From positions 644,001-708,000 of the forward strand of contig RPFO01000299.1 in the NCBI GenBank assembly GCA_009746045.1: a stretch of DNA of 64,000 nt, in the 5' to 3' direction. Source of the DNA: Mesostigma viride (Eukaryota; Streptophyta; Mesostigmatophyceae; Mesostigmatales; Mesostigmataceae). The notes under the pieces are model-generated. The model was not told where the DNA came from. It saw nothing but the letters and a program-made list of their open reading frames with translations, and did no database searches. Positions 13,401 through 22,000 of the stretch are shown in pieces. How positions within the stretch are numbered: the stretch's first letter is position 1; every line of letters begins with the position of its first letter. The position numbers and the translations under genes were made by a program.

Positions 13401-14543
13401 GGGCCGCGGAAAACGCGGAAAACGCGATCTGCAAATGAATCCGACCGGAATCGAACTGGGGACCTCTCGCACCAATTTTGCTGACTATAGGACGGACGTC
13501 TCCGGTTACCATGGCATCGCCAACTTACACCTACAGTCATCCGCAAAAGTTCTCCTGTCCGGGGAGTGATGCAAGCCTTTCGGATTTGGTACTAGATAAA
13601 TCACTCGAGATCTGTGTGTAGGAGTACTACACACGTGTCTGCACGCGAGACTTGTTCAGTCTCGCACCGTGAGACGGGCTGAACACGGCTGAATCCTTCT
13701 TTAGAAGGGGGCGTAGCCGGTACTATCGAAATCAGCCAAGCGTATATTCTGATCAGACACTCCGCAAAGGTGAAAACCTTTGCGTTCAGTGCCGGGCCGC
13801 GGAAAACGCGGAAAACGCGATCTGCAAATGAATCCGACCGGAATCGAACTGGGGACCTCTCGCACCAATTTTGCTGACTATAGGACGGACGTCTCCGGTT
13901 ACCATGGCATCGCCAACTTACACCTACAGTCATCCGCAAAAGTTCTCCTGTCCGGGGAGTGACACACATGGCATTATGCACACACATGGCATCACGCACA
14001 CGCATGGCATCACGCACACATGGCATTACGCACACACACGGCATTACGCACACACACGGCACTACGCACACACATGGCATTATGCACACACATGGCATCA
14101 CGCACACGCATGGCATTACGCACACACACGGCACTACGCACACACACGGCACTACGCACACACATGGCATTATGCACACACATGGCATCACGCACACACA
14201 CGGCATTACACACACACATGGCACTTCTCACACACATGGCAATGCAAACACGCATGGCATTACGCACATGCATGGGGAAAAAAAGAAAATTACAAAACTG
14301 CGCTCTTGCGATCTGTAAGCTCTCAAAGGGCTCCCTGTTATCTTCTCTAAGGGACGCGGGTTGTGAGCGCGCAGCCCACTGCGAGAGCTGCGTGAGGCCA
14401 TTACGTGCCACGGCGCATCCAGATATCATGCCGAGCGAGTGCAGGCTGCAGCAGGCACATGGCTGGCATAACATACTTCGCTGCCACCCACCTTGTTGGC
14501 ATCGTTCACGTATGAGATGTGCATCAGCTGGTCGTGCAGAGCG
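619..14543 (-). CDS. CLEC16A: CLEC16A / GOP-1 / GFS9 (TT9) homologue, FPL domain, spliced, 3' end outside window
   Basis: Exons in coding order: 14492-14543, 12548-12624, 11238-11383, 9978-10074, 9027-9084, 8539-8644, 7471-7588, 6217-6378, 4922-5620, 4180-4296, 3231-3578, 2022-2111, 1487-1627, 619-724. All have GT and AG ends, and phases agree at every junction except exon 7 to 8. The FPL domain (Pfam PF09758) is clear across exons 2-6: [75 protein letters not shown] and [10 protein letters not shown]. Exons 7-9 continue the family ([38 protein letters not shown]). Exons 9-11 add a low-complexity acidic and Ser-rich region. Family members act on endosomes and autophagic or vacuolar traffic (Ema, GOP-1, GFS9/TT9); that role here is inference. 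Introns carry minisatellites, a dispersed repeat, a LINE fragment and SINE copies, stretching the gene to about 14 kb. The C-terminal exons lie left of the window. Confidence 0.9.
1437..1500 (-). repeat. Duplicated 5' splice junction after the exon at 1487-1627
   Basis: On the minus strand the exon ends CAGCTGCAT before GTGAGTGGGC. About 25-30 bases into the intron CAGCTGCAT is followed again by GTGGGCGG. The two copies share the last exon bases and a usable donor. Confidence 0.7.
2700..2960 (-). repeat. Degenerate copies of the exon-3231 splice junction inside the intron
   Basis: On the minus strand the real junction at 3231 reads ATGCTGCAG then GTGGGTGG. Similar text recurs near 2936-2952 (ATGCTGCAAGTGGGTGG), 2740-2755 (CTGCAGGTGGGTGA) and 2705-2722 (ATGCTGCAGATAGGTGGG). 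Nothing else was recognised in this stretch. Confidence 0.55.
2978..3190. repeat. CCCA tetranucleotide microsatellite in an intron
   Basis: About 50 copies of CCCA with a few interruptions, lying directly after the GTGGGTGG donor at 3231 of the minus-strand gene. On the transcript strand it is a GGGT tract and therefore G-quadruplex-prone. The Thr-His-Pro-Pro frames it creates are not genes. Confidence 0.95.
4090..4190 (-). repeat. Duplicated splice junction after the exon at 4180-4296
   Basis: On the minus strand CACCACGTGAGCATGGACAT occurs at the true junction (about 4167-4186) and again about 75 bases into the intron (about 4096-4115). Both carry the last exon codons and a strong GTGAGC donor. 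Confidence 0.7.
4347..4465. repeat. 34-bp minisatellite, about 3.5 copies
   Basis: Tandem units containing GACCAGTGGATGCATGCC, inside the intron between the exons at 4922-5620 and 4180-4296 of the CLEC16A-like gene. Confidence 0.85.
6790..7133 (+). repeat. Dispersed repeat R1, full copy
   Basis: About 340 bp starting near CCTCCGTGGGGAGGATATG and ending near CAGATAGGCTTGGAACAC. It is nearly identical to 42812-43146 and matches an inverted, shorter copy at 49855-50045. It is preceded by an AATTAATT-rich stretch in each case. It sits in a CLEC16A-like intron. It has no coding capacity, so it is probably a non-autonomous mobile element, but no terminal repeats were identified. Confidence 0.75.
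7394..7423. repeat. C30 homopolymer
   Basis: Thirty consecutive C in an intron of the CLEC16A-like gene. The exact length is unreliable in any assembly. Confidence 0.95.
8008..8271 (-). pseudogene. Probable 5'-truncated LINE: C-terminal end of a pol-like ORF
   Basis: An open frame on the minus strand with [39 protein letters not shown] and a basic end before the stop resembles the extreme C-termini of algal non-LTR retrotransposon polyproteins. It is followed by about 150 bases of apparent 3' UTR and a T/TA-rich stretch near 7855-7875. No reverse-transcriptase motif is present. It lies within the CLEC16A-like intron between exons 8539-8644 and 7471-7588, in the same orientation as the host gene. 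The identification is from pattern only. Confidence 0.4.
8500..8556 (-). repeat. Duplicated splice junction after the exon at 8539-8644
   Basis: On the minus strand AAGATCTACAGCG is followed by GTAAGAATGC at the real donor. About 35 bases later AAGATCTACAGCG recurs followed by TTAAGGAGG, a copy whose GT has become TT. Confidence 0.75.
9476..9708. repeat. 29-bp minisatellite, 8 copies
   Basis: Units of CCATCCCACGCACCAACAGC plus nine more bases, nearly perfect, in the intron between exons 9978-10074 and 9027-9084. Confidence 0.9.
10131..10256. repeat. 15-bp minisatellite, about 8 copies
   Basis: GGCAAGGGCAGGCAA units in tandem, in the CLEC16A-like intron upstream (transcript sense) of the exon at 9978-10074. 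Confidence 0.9.
10359..10690. repeat. 27-bp minisatellite, about 12 copies
   Basis: Units containing TGCATGCTGGCATCTGCATC; copies at the left edge are more diverged. Same intron as the 15-bp array. Confidence 0.9.
11489..11741. repeat. GGGGTCA heptamer array, about 36 copies
   Basis: Almost perfect 7-bp repeat, degenerating at the right end, in the intron between exons 12548-12624 and 11238-11383. It is not the TTTAGGG or TTTTAGGG telomere repeat. Confidence 0.95.
12181..12556 (-). repeat. 47-bp array of eight copies of an exon-intron junction
   Basis: The exon at 12548-12624 ends CTTTCTAGA followed by GTACGTGACGG. Exactly this text, with the next 31 intron bases, is repeated eight times at 47-bp spacing running into the intron. 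The three copies nearest the exon have GTACGT; the five farther copies have GTATGT. The last nine exon bases are part of every unit except for one TAGATAG variant. Confidence 0.95.
13352..13569 (-). mobile_element. tRNA-related SINE-like repeat, copy 1
   Basis: On the minus strand it contains a box-A-like TAGTCAGCAAAATTGG and a box-B-like AGTTCGATTCC spaced as in tRNA-derived Pol III promoters, without an anticodon arm. The 218 bases are nearly identical to 13745-13962, and about 140 bases recur at 51655-51795. Two near-identical direct copies around 175 bases could instead be the terminal repeats of a TRIM-like element. Confidence 0.6.
13745..13962 (-). mobile_element. tRNA-related SINE-like repeat, copy 2
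   Basis: Direct copy of 13352-13569 at an offset of 393 bases. Both ends coincide with minisatellite or spacer, so target duplications cannot be read. The 175-base spacer (13570-13744) was not recognised elsewhere in the window. Confidence 0.6.
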
Positions 14544-14583
14544 CTGCAGGGGGCAGGCCGGAGGGGAGGGGGGGGGGGGGGGG

Positions 14584-14586
<3 letters not shown>

Positions 14587-14662
<76 letters not shown>
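14587..14662. repeat. GA dinucleotide microsatellite
   Basis: About 38 uninterrupted GA units following a G-rich tract, next to the exon at 14492-14543. Confidence 0.95.
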
Positions 14663-14665
<3 letters not shown>

Positions 14666-14762
14666 GTGAGTGAGTTAAGACTCATGCAACAACAATAGCA
14701 CCACATGCCCATGTCTACCCATCCATCCCAACTCACTCACTCCAGGCACCCAACCACATACC

Positions 14763-14953
14763 CACCCACCCCACCCCACCCCACCCCACCCCACCCCACC
14801 CCACCCCACCCCACCCCACCCCACCCCACCCCACCCCACCCCACCCCACCCCACCCCCCCCCACCCCACCCCACCCCACCCCACCCCACCCCACCCCACC
14901 CCACCCCACCCCACCCCACCCCACCCCACCCCACCCCACCCCACCCCACCCCA
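14763..14953. repeat. CCCCA pentanucleotide array
   Basis: About 38 units with one expanded C run. On the opposite strand it reads TGGGG. Confidence 0.95.
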
Positions 14954-14982
14954 TCCGCCCCGCCCCGCCCCGCCAGACATAC

Positions 14983-15014
14983 GCACATGCACGCTCGTCC
15001 ACATTGTGTGTCAT
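14983..15014 (-). CDS. Candidate first exon of the CLEC16A-like gene
   Basis: An ATG at 15014, with an in-frame TAG just upstream, opens ten codons plus two bases and ends at a GTATGT donor. The two leftover bases pair in phase with the single leading base of the exon at 14543, giving Ala-Ala-Leu-His. The joined N-terminus lines up with the start of plant and animal family members by length and acidic/hydrophobic pattern. The exon is tiny, so chance cannot be excluded. The intervening intron would contain the CCCCA and GA arrays. Confidence 0.4.
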
Positions 15015-16620
15015 AATCTATGTAAAATGTCAGGTACATCCAGCTCACAACCTTACACACCGCGCAAGATCTAGAGTAGAGGCAGCCGATCCAGCCAATC
15101 AAGGGGTCACCGTTGGTCTAGAACAGAAGCAATCGATCCAGCCAAGAAAGGGGTCACCGTTGCAAAGCCTAGACAAGGATAGGAGAAAAATAGAAGTATA
15201 GATGCCCAGCCGACATGGGCAAATAGGTACTCCTGTTGCAACGAGGGTAATGACGAAGGTAATATCGATGGCAAGGATAGATTTAAAAAAATCGAAGGGT
15301 GGCAGGTGGGGGCTTTACGAACATTTCATTGCGCTGCATTCCCATAATGGACCACGCCAACACAAATGGTACAGATTGTCGCGATACTAGAAGTTGAGGC
15401 TGACCGCCGAGGGGGCCAAAAAATCAATGCATGCATCGCCAACAGCGCCTAGCCTACTTGGCTGCATTAATGAACTGTGCACAAGATTTCGAGCTGCGAA
15501 AAACGGGCATGTACTATCCACATGACAGACGCTGGATGGAAGCTGTCACGCGAGCCTGGTGGGAGCCTAAGTTGTAGATGTAGTGCAGCTACGGGAATGG
15601 AAGCATTGCTCATCGCATGGGTAGCCACTGAGTAACTGATCAGTAAAAAAAGGTCACCTTAGCTCCTCCAGGGAAAACCTGTCCCTCGTCCGGAAAAAAG
15701 AGCTCCATAAGCTCCGCTTGCCTGACATCTCGGAGCATGTGCCGAAACTACTCTAATCACCTGAGCATGCGTGCTCGGTCAATAATACGTCAGCCCATTT
15801 AGCCCAGCGTCCCGCAAGCCGCTATTGGAATATTTAGAAGGTCCCGCGAGCCTAACAACAGTTACTTTCTCTTGCACGTAGGATGCTTCTGCAGAGACCG
15901 CTGCGCCCAACCGACAAGGCCTTCGCCCGTTGACTCATCCAGAATGACCTCGATAGGCTAGCCTGCTTTACTCAACATCGCATCCGGAGCTTGGGGCGAA
16001 GCATTGACCGCATAAAGATGACTAAGCCGGACTGATGAAAATTTGAAATCACTAAAGCGTATCATTTCTTTATTCTTGGATGCAACGGAAGGAACGACGT
16101 CCACGGCAAATTATATTCCCGTTTAGCCTAACTCCTGTATTCTTCCGGAGAATACGATATTGCCTTATGCTCGCATATTGCGGGCGTGCTTTGCCGCTCG
16201 TTTCCACCGGTAGTGTTGGTTTCGATTTCCTCGATGACGCACGTTGGACTTGACACGTTTTCTGGTGCGATACGTCTCGCTGCAGGGGCGTCCTTGTGTG
16301 GCTCCGCTCCATGCATGCGAAGTACTCGATGCACGACGTAGGGGTCGACATCGCGAAGACAGTCATCGCGAGCCGTGGTTACCTACTGTTACCCTACTCA
16401 CCCAAGTCTTTCTAGATACGGAACTCCTAGTACTAGTTGTTCAAATACCTATAATAAAATTTTCCTTGTGAAAGATTAGTAGCTCTCGAGTCACTAATTA
16501 GCTTTCCTTAAAATGTAACCGACTGAACAGACTGGATGGACTAAAAGCAACGGCAAGCGTCAAGTTCCCGAGCAAGCCAGGAAGGCCGCTCCCCAATTCT
16601 CAGGGAGCTGGCATGTGAAA
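15015..16620. other. Intergenic stretch, no gene recognised
   Basis: A short direct duplication around 15075-15165 (GATCCAGCCAA with GGGGTCACCGTTG) is visible. On the minus strand around 16130-16340 there is a modest open frame with plausible composition but no recognisable motif. Nothing else is supported. Confidence 0.4.
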
Positions 16621-16621
16621 C

Positions 16622-16885
16622 TTAGCTGGCTGTCCGCGACGGTATTTCTTATTCCGGGGCCCAATGGCCGGCGCCGCGCCAGACTCGCCCGCCTTTGGGC
16701 TTTGGGCGTCTTGGAATTTGGCTTTGGGCGTCTTGGAAGTTGGCTTTGGGCGTTTGCTCTTTTGGCAGATTTCTACACTACACTGGTACTACGTAAAAAA
16801 GCACAGACTGGTGCGGCGTAACATTTTTAAACTTGGTAAAATTACCGCCGCACAGCCAGCCAGAACTGGACAAGGTGATGGCCGC
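16622..16885 (+). repeat. Dispersed repeat R2, copy 1
   Basis: About 260 bp beginning GGCTGTCCGCGACGGTATTTC and including an internal 22-bp duplication (TTGGGCGTCTTGGAA). An inverted copy lies at 31913-32170. The edge next to GTCCGCGAC shares sequence with the inverted termini of the foldback element at 32170-33023. Confidence 0.75.
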
Positions 16886-17367
16886 AAGTAGTCGTTGCTG
16901 GGCTATCGTATTTGTAGCATGGGGCGTTTCACCGAGTCTACGGTTAGCATGATGGGGAGGATTCCTAACCTTCATTATGTGGGTTAAGTAGGGGTGCTCA
17001 TAGTGGCCGGTTTCCCTCGCTTCCTTGTAAACCAGGCTCTGTGTCAAGATCACAGACGACCGGGTAAGTAGTTGTTCCAGTCTGTTCTAGTTTGTATGAC
17101 GCCTGCTATTAGGCGTTCTTGTTATTGTCGTTCATCATCGCCGTGACCGTCGTGGCCAGCAGCGTGCTTTTTTTACATACCCGGATGGTGTCGACTTGTT
17201 TATTGATAGCGCATTGGTGAATATCGCTGCATGGAGGAATATCGGCTACAACCCGCGGGAAAGTGCTGGCTCCAATGTGCTTTTTGTATGCAGGATGACG
17301 GCACTGCCAAGCCGGAGACGAATATGACGCTCGTTATAATGCCAGTCATTCAGACCGACTGCGCGAC

Positions 17368-17790
17368 TAGTTGTGGGATACACGTTCCTGGTTGTGGGAT
17401 GTGTTCCTTGTTTTGGGATACTTGTTCCTGGTTGTGGGATGCACTTTCCTGGTTGTGGGATGTGTTCCTGGTTGTGGGATACTTGTTCCTGGTGGTGGGA
17501 AATTCGTTCGTGGTTGTGGGATACATGTTCCTGGTTGTGGGAAACACGTTCCTGGTTGTAGGATACTTGTTCCTGGTTGTGGGATACACGTTCCTAGTTG
17601 TGGGATAGTCGTTCCTGGTTGTGGGATGCACGTTCCTGGTTGTGGGATGCACGTTCCTGGTTGTAGGATACTTGTTCTTGGTTGTGGGATACACGTTCCT
17701 AGTTCAGTTGTGGGATACTCGTTCCTGGTTGTGGGATGGGTTCCTGGTTGTGGGATAGTCGAGCCTAGTTGTGGGATGTGTTCCTGGTCC
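17368..17790. repeat. 22-bp minisatellite, left flank of the satellite block
   Basis: Units of GTTCCTGGTTGTGGGATAC with variable joining bases, about 19 copies. The same unit reappears at 24068-24222 on the other side of the 82-bp satellite. Confidence 0.92.
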
Positions 17791-17829
17791 AAATATAAAG
17801 GGGCACGGGCATTAGCGATAGCAGAGGGG

Positions 17830-18226
17830 GCTGGGGAATAACGTTAGCAGAGGGGCACGGGCACTAACGTTAGTGAAGGGGCACGGGCGCTAACGTTAGT
17901 GAAGGGGCACGGGCACTAACGTTAGCAGAGGGGGCTGGGCACTAACGTTAGTAAAGGAGCACGGGCACTAACGTTAGCAGAGGGGCACGAGCACTAAAGT
18001 TTGTAAAGGGGCGCGGGCACTTACGTTAGCAGAGGGGGCTGGGGAATAACGTTAGTGAAGGGGCACGGGCACTAACGTTAGCAGAGGGGGGGGGGGGGGG
18101 GGGCACTAACGTTAATAAAGGAGCACGGGCACTAACGTTAGCAGAGGGGCACGAGCACTAAAGTTTGTAAAGGGGTGCGGGCACTAACGTTAGCAGAGGG
18201 GGCTGGGGAATAACGTTAGTGAAGGG
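17830..18226. repeat. Palindrome-containing minisatellite (CTAACGTTAG)
   Basis: Units of roughly 28-31 bp, each carrying the palindrome CTAACGTTAG or a close variant, with AGAGGGG and GCACGGGCA spacers. Confidence 0.85.
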
Positions 18227-18260
18227 GGGTGGGACTCTCCCGTCTTGGACTGCCATGCAG

Positions 18261-18356
18261 GACAAGACACGGCGGAAGAAGATTGTCAAGGCGCACACGC
18301 CCGACCCTGTGGGCAAGCCCCCTCCCCCCAAGCGGAGGAGGCGTTTTGATGAGTAG
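18261..18356 (+). CDS. Candidate terminal exon of an unidentified nuclear protein
   Basis: A CCATGCAG acceptor is followed by 31 open codons and TAG. The peptide has a basic cluster (TRRKKIVK) and ends PPPPKRRRRFDE, which looks like a bipartite nuclear-localisation tail. It lies between two palindromic minisatellite blocks, so upstream exons would be separated by repeat. None was found on the plus strand between 15 and 18 kb, so this may be an orphaned fragment. Confidence 0.35.
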   Translation, partial: DKTRRKKIVKAHTPDPVGKPPPPKRRRRFDE

Positions 18357-18501
18357 TGTAGTTAGTATTTTCTAGATAGCTTAGAGTTAGGATAGTTCGA
18401 TCAGGCGGCTTCCTCCACCCCATCCATCACGGAATATGTGCTACATGATCTCCCCACGGAGGCATGTTATAATTTAATTTAATTTAATTTTTTAAGGGGG
18501 G

Positions 18502-19064
18502 TGGGCATTAACGATAACAGGGGGGGGAGGGCACTTACGTTAGCAGAGGGGGCTGTGGACTAACGTTAGTAAATTAATTTATTAATTAATAGACACGTGA
18601 CTGCGTCACGTGAGCATAAGTCCTCAGTGGGAGGGGAACATGGGATGGAATGGATGGTGTAAGCTATCTAGGTCCTAGTTACAGGGGTGTGGGCACCGCG
18701 GCCCGAATCGCTATGAATGCCATACTTGGTCACACGCGGAGCCCCCACAGGCTTGGGGGTGGTAGATCCTTCATCACTACTTGCCATCTATCCTTGCGTA
18801 CCATCTGCCTCCATATTACAGACAAACCAGGAGGCTGCCCGGGGCCGTTAGTAAAGGGGGGAGGGAATTAACGATAGTAGAGGGGGGAGGGGCACGTACT
18901 TACGTTAGCAGACGGGTGTGGGACCTTACGTTAACAGAGGGTGTGTGGGAATTAACGTTAGCCGAGGGGGTGGGCACTAACGTTAGCAGAGGGGTGTGGA
19001 AACTAACGTTAGAAGAGGGGTGTGGAAACTAACGTTAGCAGAGGGGGTGTGGGAATTAACGTTA
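18502..19064. repeat. Second palindrome-containing minisatellite block
   Basis: Same AACGTTAG-bearing family as 17830-18226, interrupted at about 18580-18850 by non-repetitive DNA. A short inverted fragment related to repeat R1 (CTCCCCACGGAGG) lies just left, near 18450-18466. Confidence 0.75.
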
Positions 19065-19069
19065 GGGCC

Positions 19070-22000
19070 GCGCACTGCCGGCAGTTACCACTCCCTGTGA
19101 TGATTGCATGGCTGGCTTGTGGGTTCTTGCATGGGGTAGCACTGCCGGCAGTTACCACTCCTTGATGACTGCATGTCCCCGGCTTGTGTGTTCTTGCATG
19201 GGGTGGCACTGCCGGCAGTTACCACTCCTTGTGATGACTGCATGTCCCCTTTATGCAAGGATGGCTTGTGGGGTCTTGCATGGCGTGGCACTGCCGGCAG
19301 TTACCACTCCTTGTGATGACTGCATGTCCCCTTTATGCAAGGACGGCTTGTAGGGTCTTGCATGGCGTGGAACTGCCGGCAGTTACCGCTCCTTGTGATG
19401 ACTGCATGTCCCCTTGACGCAAGGATGGCTTGTGGGGTCTTGCATGGCGTGGCACTGCCGGCAGTTACCACTCCTTGTGATGACTGCATGTCCCCGGCTT
19501 GTGTCTTCTTGCATGGGGTGGCACTGCCGGCAGTTACCACTCCTTGTGATGACTGCATGTCCCCTTTATGCAAGGATGGCTTGTGGGGTCTTGCATGGGG
19601 TGGCACTGCCGGCAGTTACCGCTCCTTGTGATGACTGCATGTCCCCTTGACGCAAGGATGGCTTGTGGGGTCTTGCATGGCGTGGCACTGCCGGCAGTTA
19701 CCACTCCTTGTGATGACTGCATGACAGTCCCCGGCTTGTGTCTTCTTGCATGGGGTGGCACTGCCGGCAGTTACCACTCCTTGTGATGACTGCATGTCCC
19801 CTTTATGCAAGGATGGCTTGTGGGGTCTTGCATGGGGTGGCACTGCCGGCAGTTACCACTCCTTGTGATGACTGCATGTCCCCTTGACGCAAGGATGGCT
19901 TGTGGGGTCTTGCATGGCGTGGCACTGCCGGCAGTTACCACTCCTTGTGATGACTGCATGTCACCTTTATGCAAGGACGGCTTGTGGGGTCTTGCATGGC
20001 GTGGAACTGCCGGCAGTTACCGCTCCTTGCATGTGATGACTGCATGTCCCCTTGACCCAAGGATGGCTTGTGCATGGGTTCTTGCATGGGGTGGCAATGC
20101 CGGCAGTTACCACTCCTTGTGATGACTGCTTGTCCCCTTTATGCAAGGATGGCTTGTGGGGTCTTGCATGGGGTGGCACTGCCGGCAGTTACCACTCCTT
20201 GTGATGACTGCATGTCCCCTTGACGCAAGGATGGCTTGTGGGGTCTTGCATGGCGTGGAACTGCCGGCAGTTACCACTCCTTGTGATGACTGCATGTCCC
20301 CTTGACCCAAGGATGGCTTGTGGGGTCTTGCATGGCCGGGGTGGCACTGCCGGCAGTTACCACTCCTTGTGATGACTGCATGTCCCCTTTATGCAAGGAC
20401 GGCTTGTAGGGTCTTGCATGGCGTGGAACTGCCGGCAGTTACCGCTCCTTGTGATGACTGCATGTCCCCTTGACGCAAGGATGGCTTGTGGGGTCTTGCA
20501 TGGCGTGGAACTGCCGGCAGTTACCGCTCCTTGTGATGACTGCATGTCCCCTTGACGCAAGGATGGCTTGTGGGGTCTTGCATGGCGTGGCACTGCCGGC
20601 AGTTACCACTCCTTGTGATGACTGCATGTCCCCGGCTTGTGTCTTCTTGCATGGGGTGGCACTGCCGGCAGTTACCACTCCTTGTGATGACTGCATGTCC
20701 CCTTTATGCAAGGACGGCTTGTGGGGTCTTGCATGGCGTGGCACTGCCGGCAGTTACCACTCCTTGTGATGACTGCATGTCCCCGGCTTGTGTCTTCTTG
20801 CATGGGGTGGCACTGCCGGCAGTTACCACTCCTTGTGATGACTGCATGTCCCCTTTATGCAAGGATGGCTTGTGGGGTCTTGCATGGGGTTGCACTGCCG
20901 GCAGTTACCACTCCTTGTGATGACTGCATGTCCCCTTGACGCAAGGATGGCTTGTGGGGTCTTGCATGGCGTGGCACTGCCGGCAGTTACCACTCCTTGT
21001 GATGACTGCATGTCACCTTTATGCAAGGACGGCTTGTGGGGTCTTGCATGGCGTGGAACTGCCGGCAGTTACCGCTCCTTGTGATGACTGCATGTCCCCT
21101 TGACCCAAGGATGGCTTGTGCATGGGTTCTTGCATGGGGTGGCAATGCCGGCAGTTACCACTCCTTGTGATGACTGCTTGTCCCCTTTATGCAAGGATGG
21201 CTTGTGGGGTCTTGCATGGGGTGGCACTGCCGGCAGTTACCACTCCTTGTGATGACTGCATGTCCCCTTGACGCAAGGATGGCTTGTGGGGTCTTGCATG
21301 GCGTGGAACTGCCGGCAGTTACCACTCCTTGTGATGACTGCATGTCCCCTTGACCCAAGGATGGCTTGTGGGGTCTTGCATGGCCGGGGTGGCACTGCCG
21401 GCAGTTACCACTCCTTGTGATGACTGCATGTCCCCTTTATGCAAGGACGGCTTGTAGGGTCTTGCATGGCGTGGAACTGCCGGCAGTTACCGCTCCTTGT
21501 GATGACTGCATGTCCCCTTGACGCAAGGATGGCTTGTGGGGTCTTGCATGGCGTGGAACTGCCGGCAGTTACCGCTCCTTGTGATGACTGCATGTCCCCT
21601 TGACGCAAGGATGGCTTGTGGGGTCTTGCATGGCGTGGCACTGCCGGCAGTTACCACTCCTTGTGATGACTGCATGTCCCCGGCTTGTGTCTTCTTGCAT
21701 GGGGTGGCACTGCCGGCAGTTACCACTCCTTGTGATGACTGCATGTCCCCTTTATGCAAGGATGGCTTGTGGGGTCTTGCATGGGGTGGCACTGCCGGCA
21801 GTTACCGCTCCTTGTGATGACTGCATGTCCCCTTTATGCAAGGATGGCTTGTGGGGTCTTGCATGGCGTGGCACTGCCGGCAGTTACCACTCCTTGTGAT
21901 GACTGCATGACAGTCCCCGGCTTGTGTCTTCTTGCATGGGGTGGCACTGCCGGCAGTTACCACTCCTTGTGATGACTGCATGTCCCCTTTATGCAAGGAT

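Larger units (their letters stand above)
12826..14273. repeat. 18-20-bp minisatellite interrupted by a 611-bp insertion
   Basis: Units of the type GGCATTACGCACACACAC run from 12826 to 13350 and from 13963 to 14273. The interruption is the SINE-containing block at 13352-13962. It lies in the intron between exons 14492-14543 and 12548-12624. Confidence 0.92.

Noticed and set aside
13352-13569. A tRNA gene on the minus strand
   Set aside because: Box A and B motifs are present but there is no anticodon arm and the T stem does not pair, so it was called SINE-like.
12738-14474. Long His-Thr-rich and Cys-Val-rich frames
   Set aside because: Products of the 18-20-bp GGCATTACGCACACACAC minisatellite.
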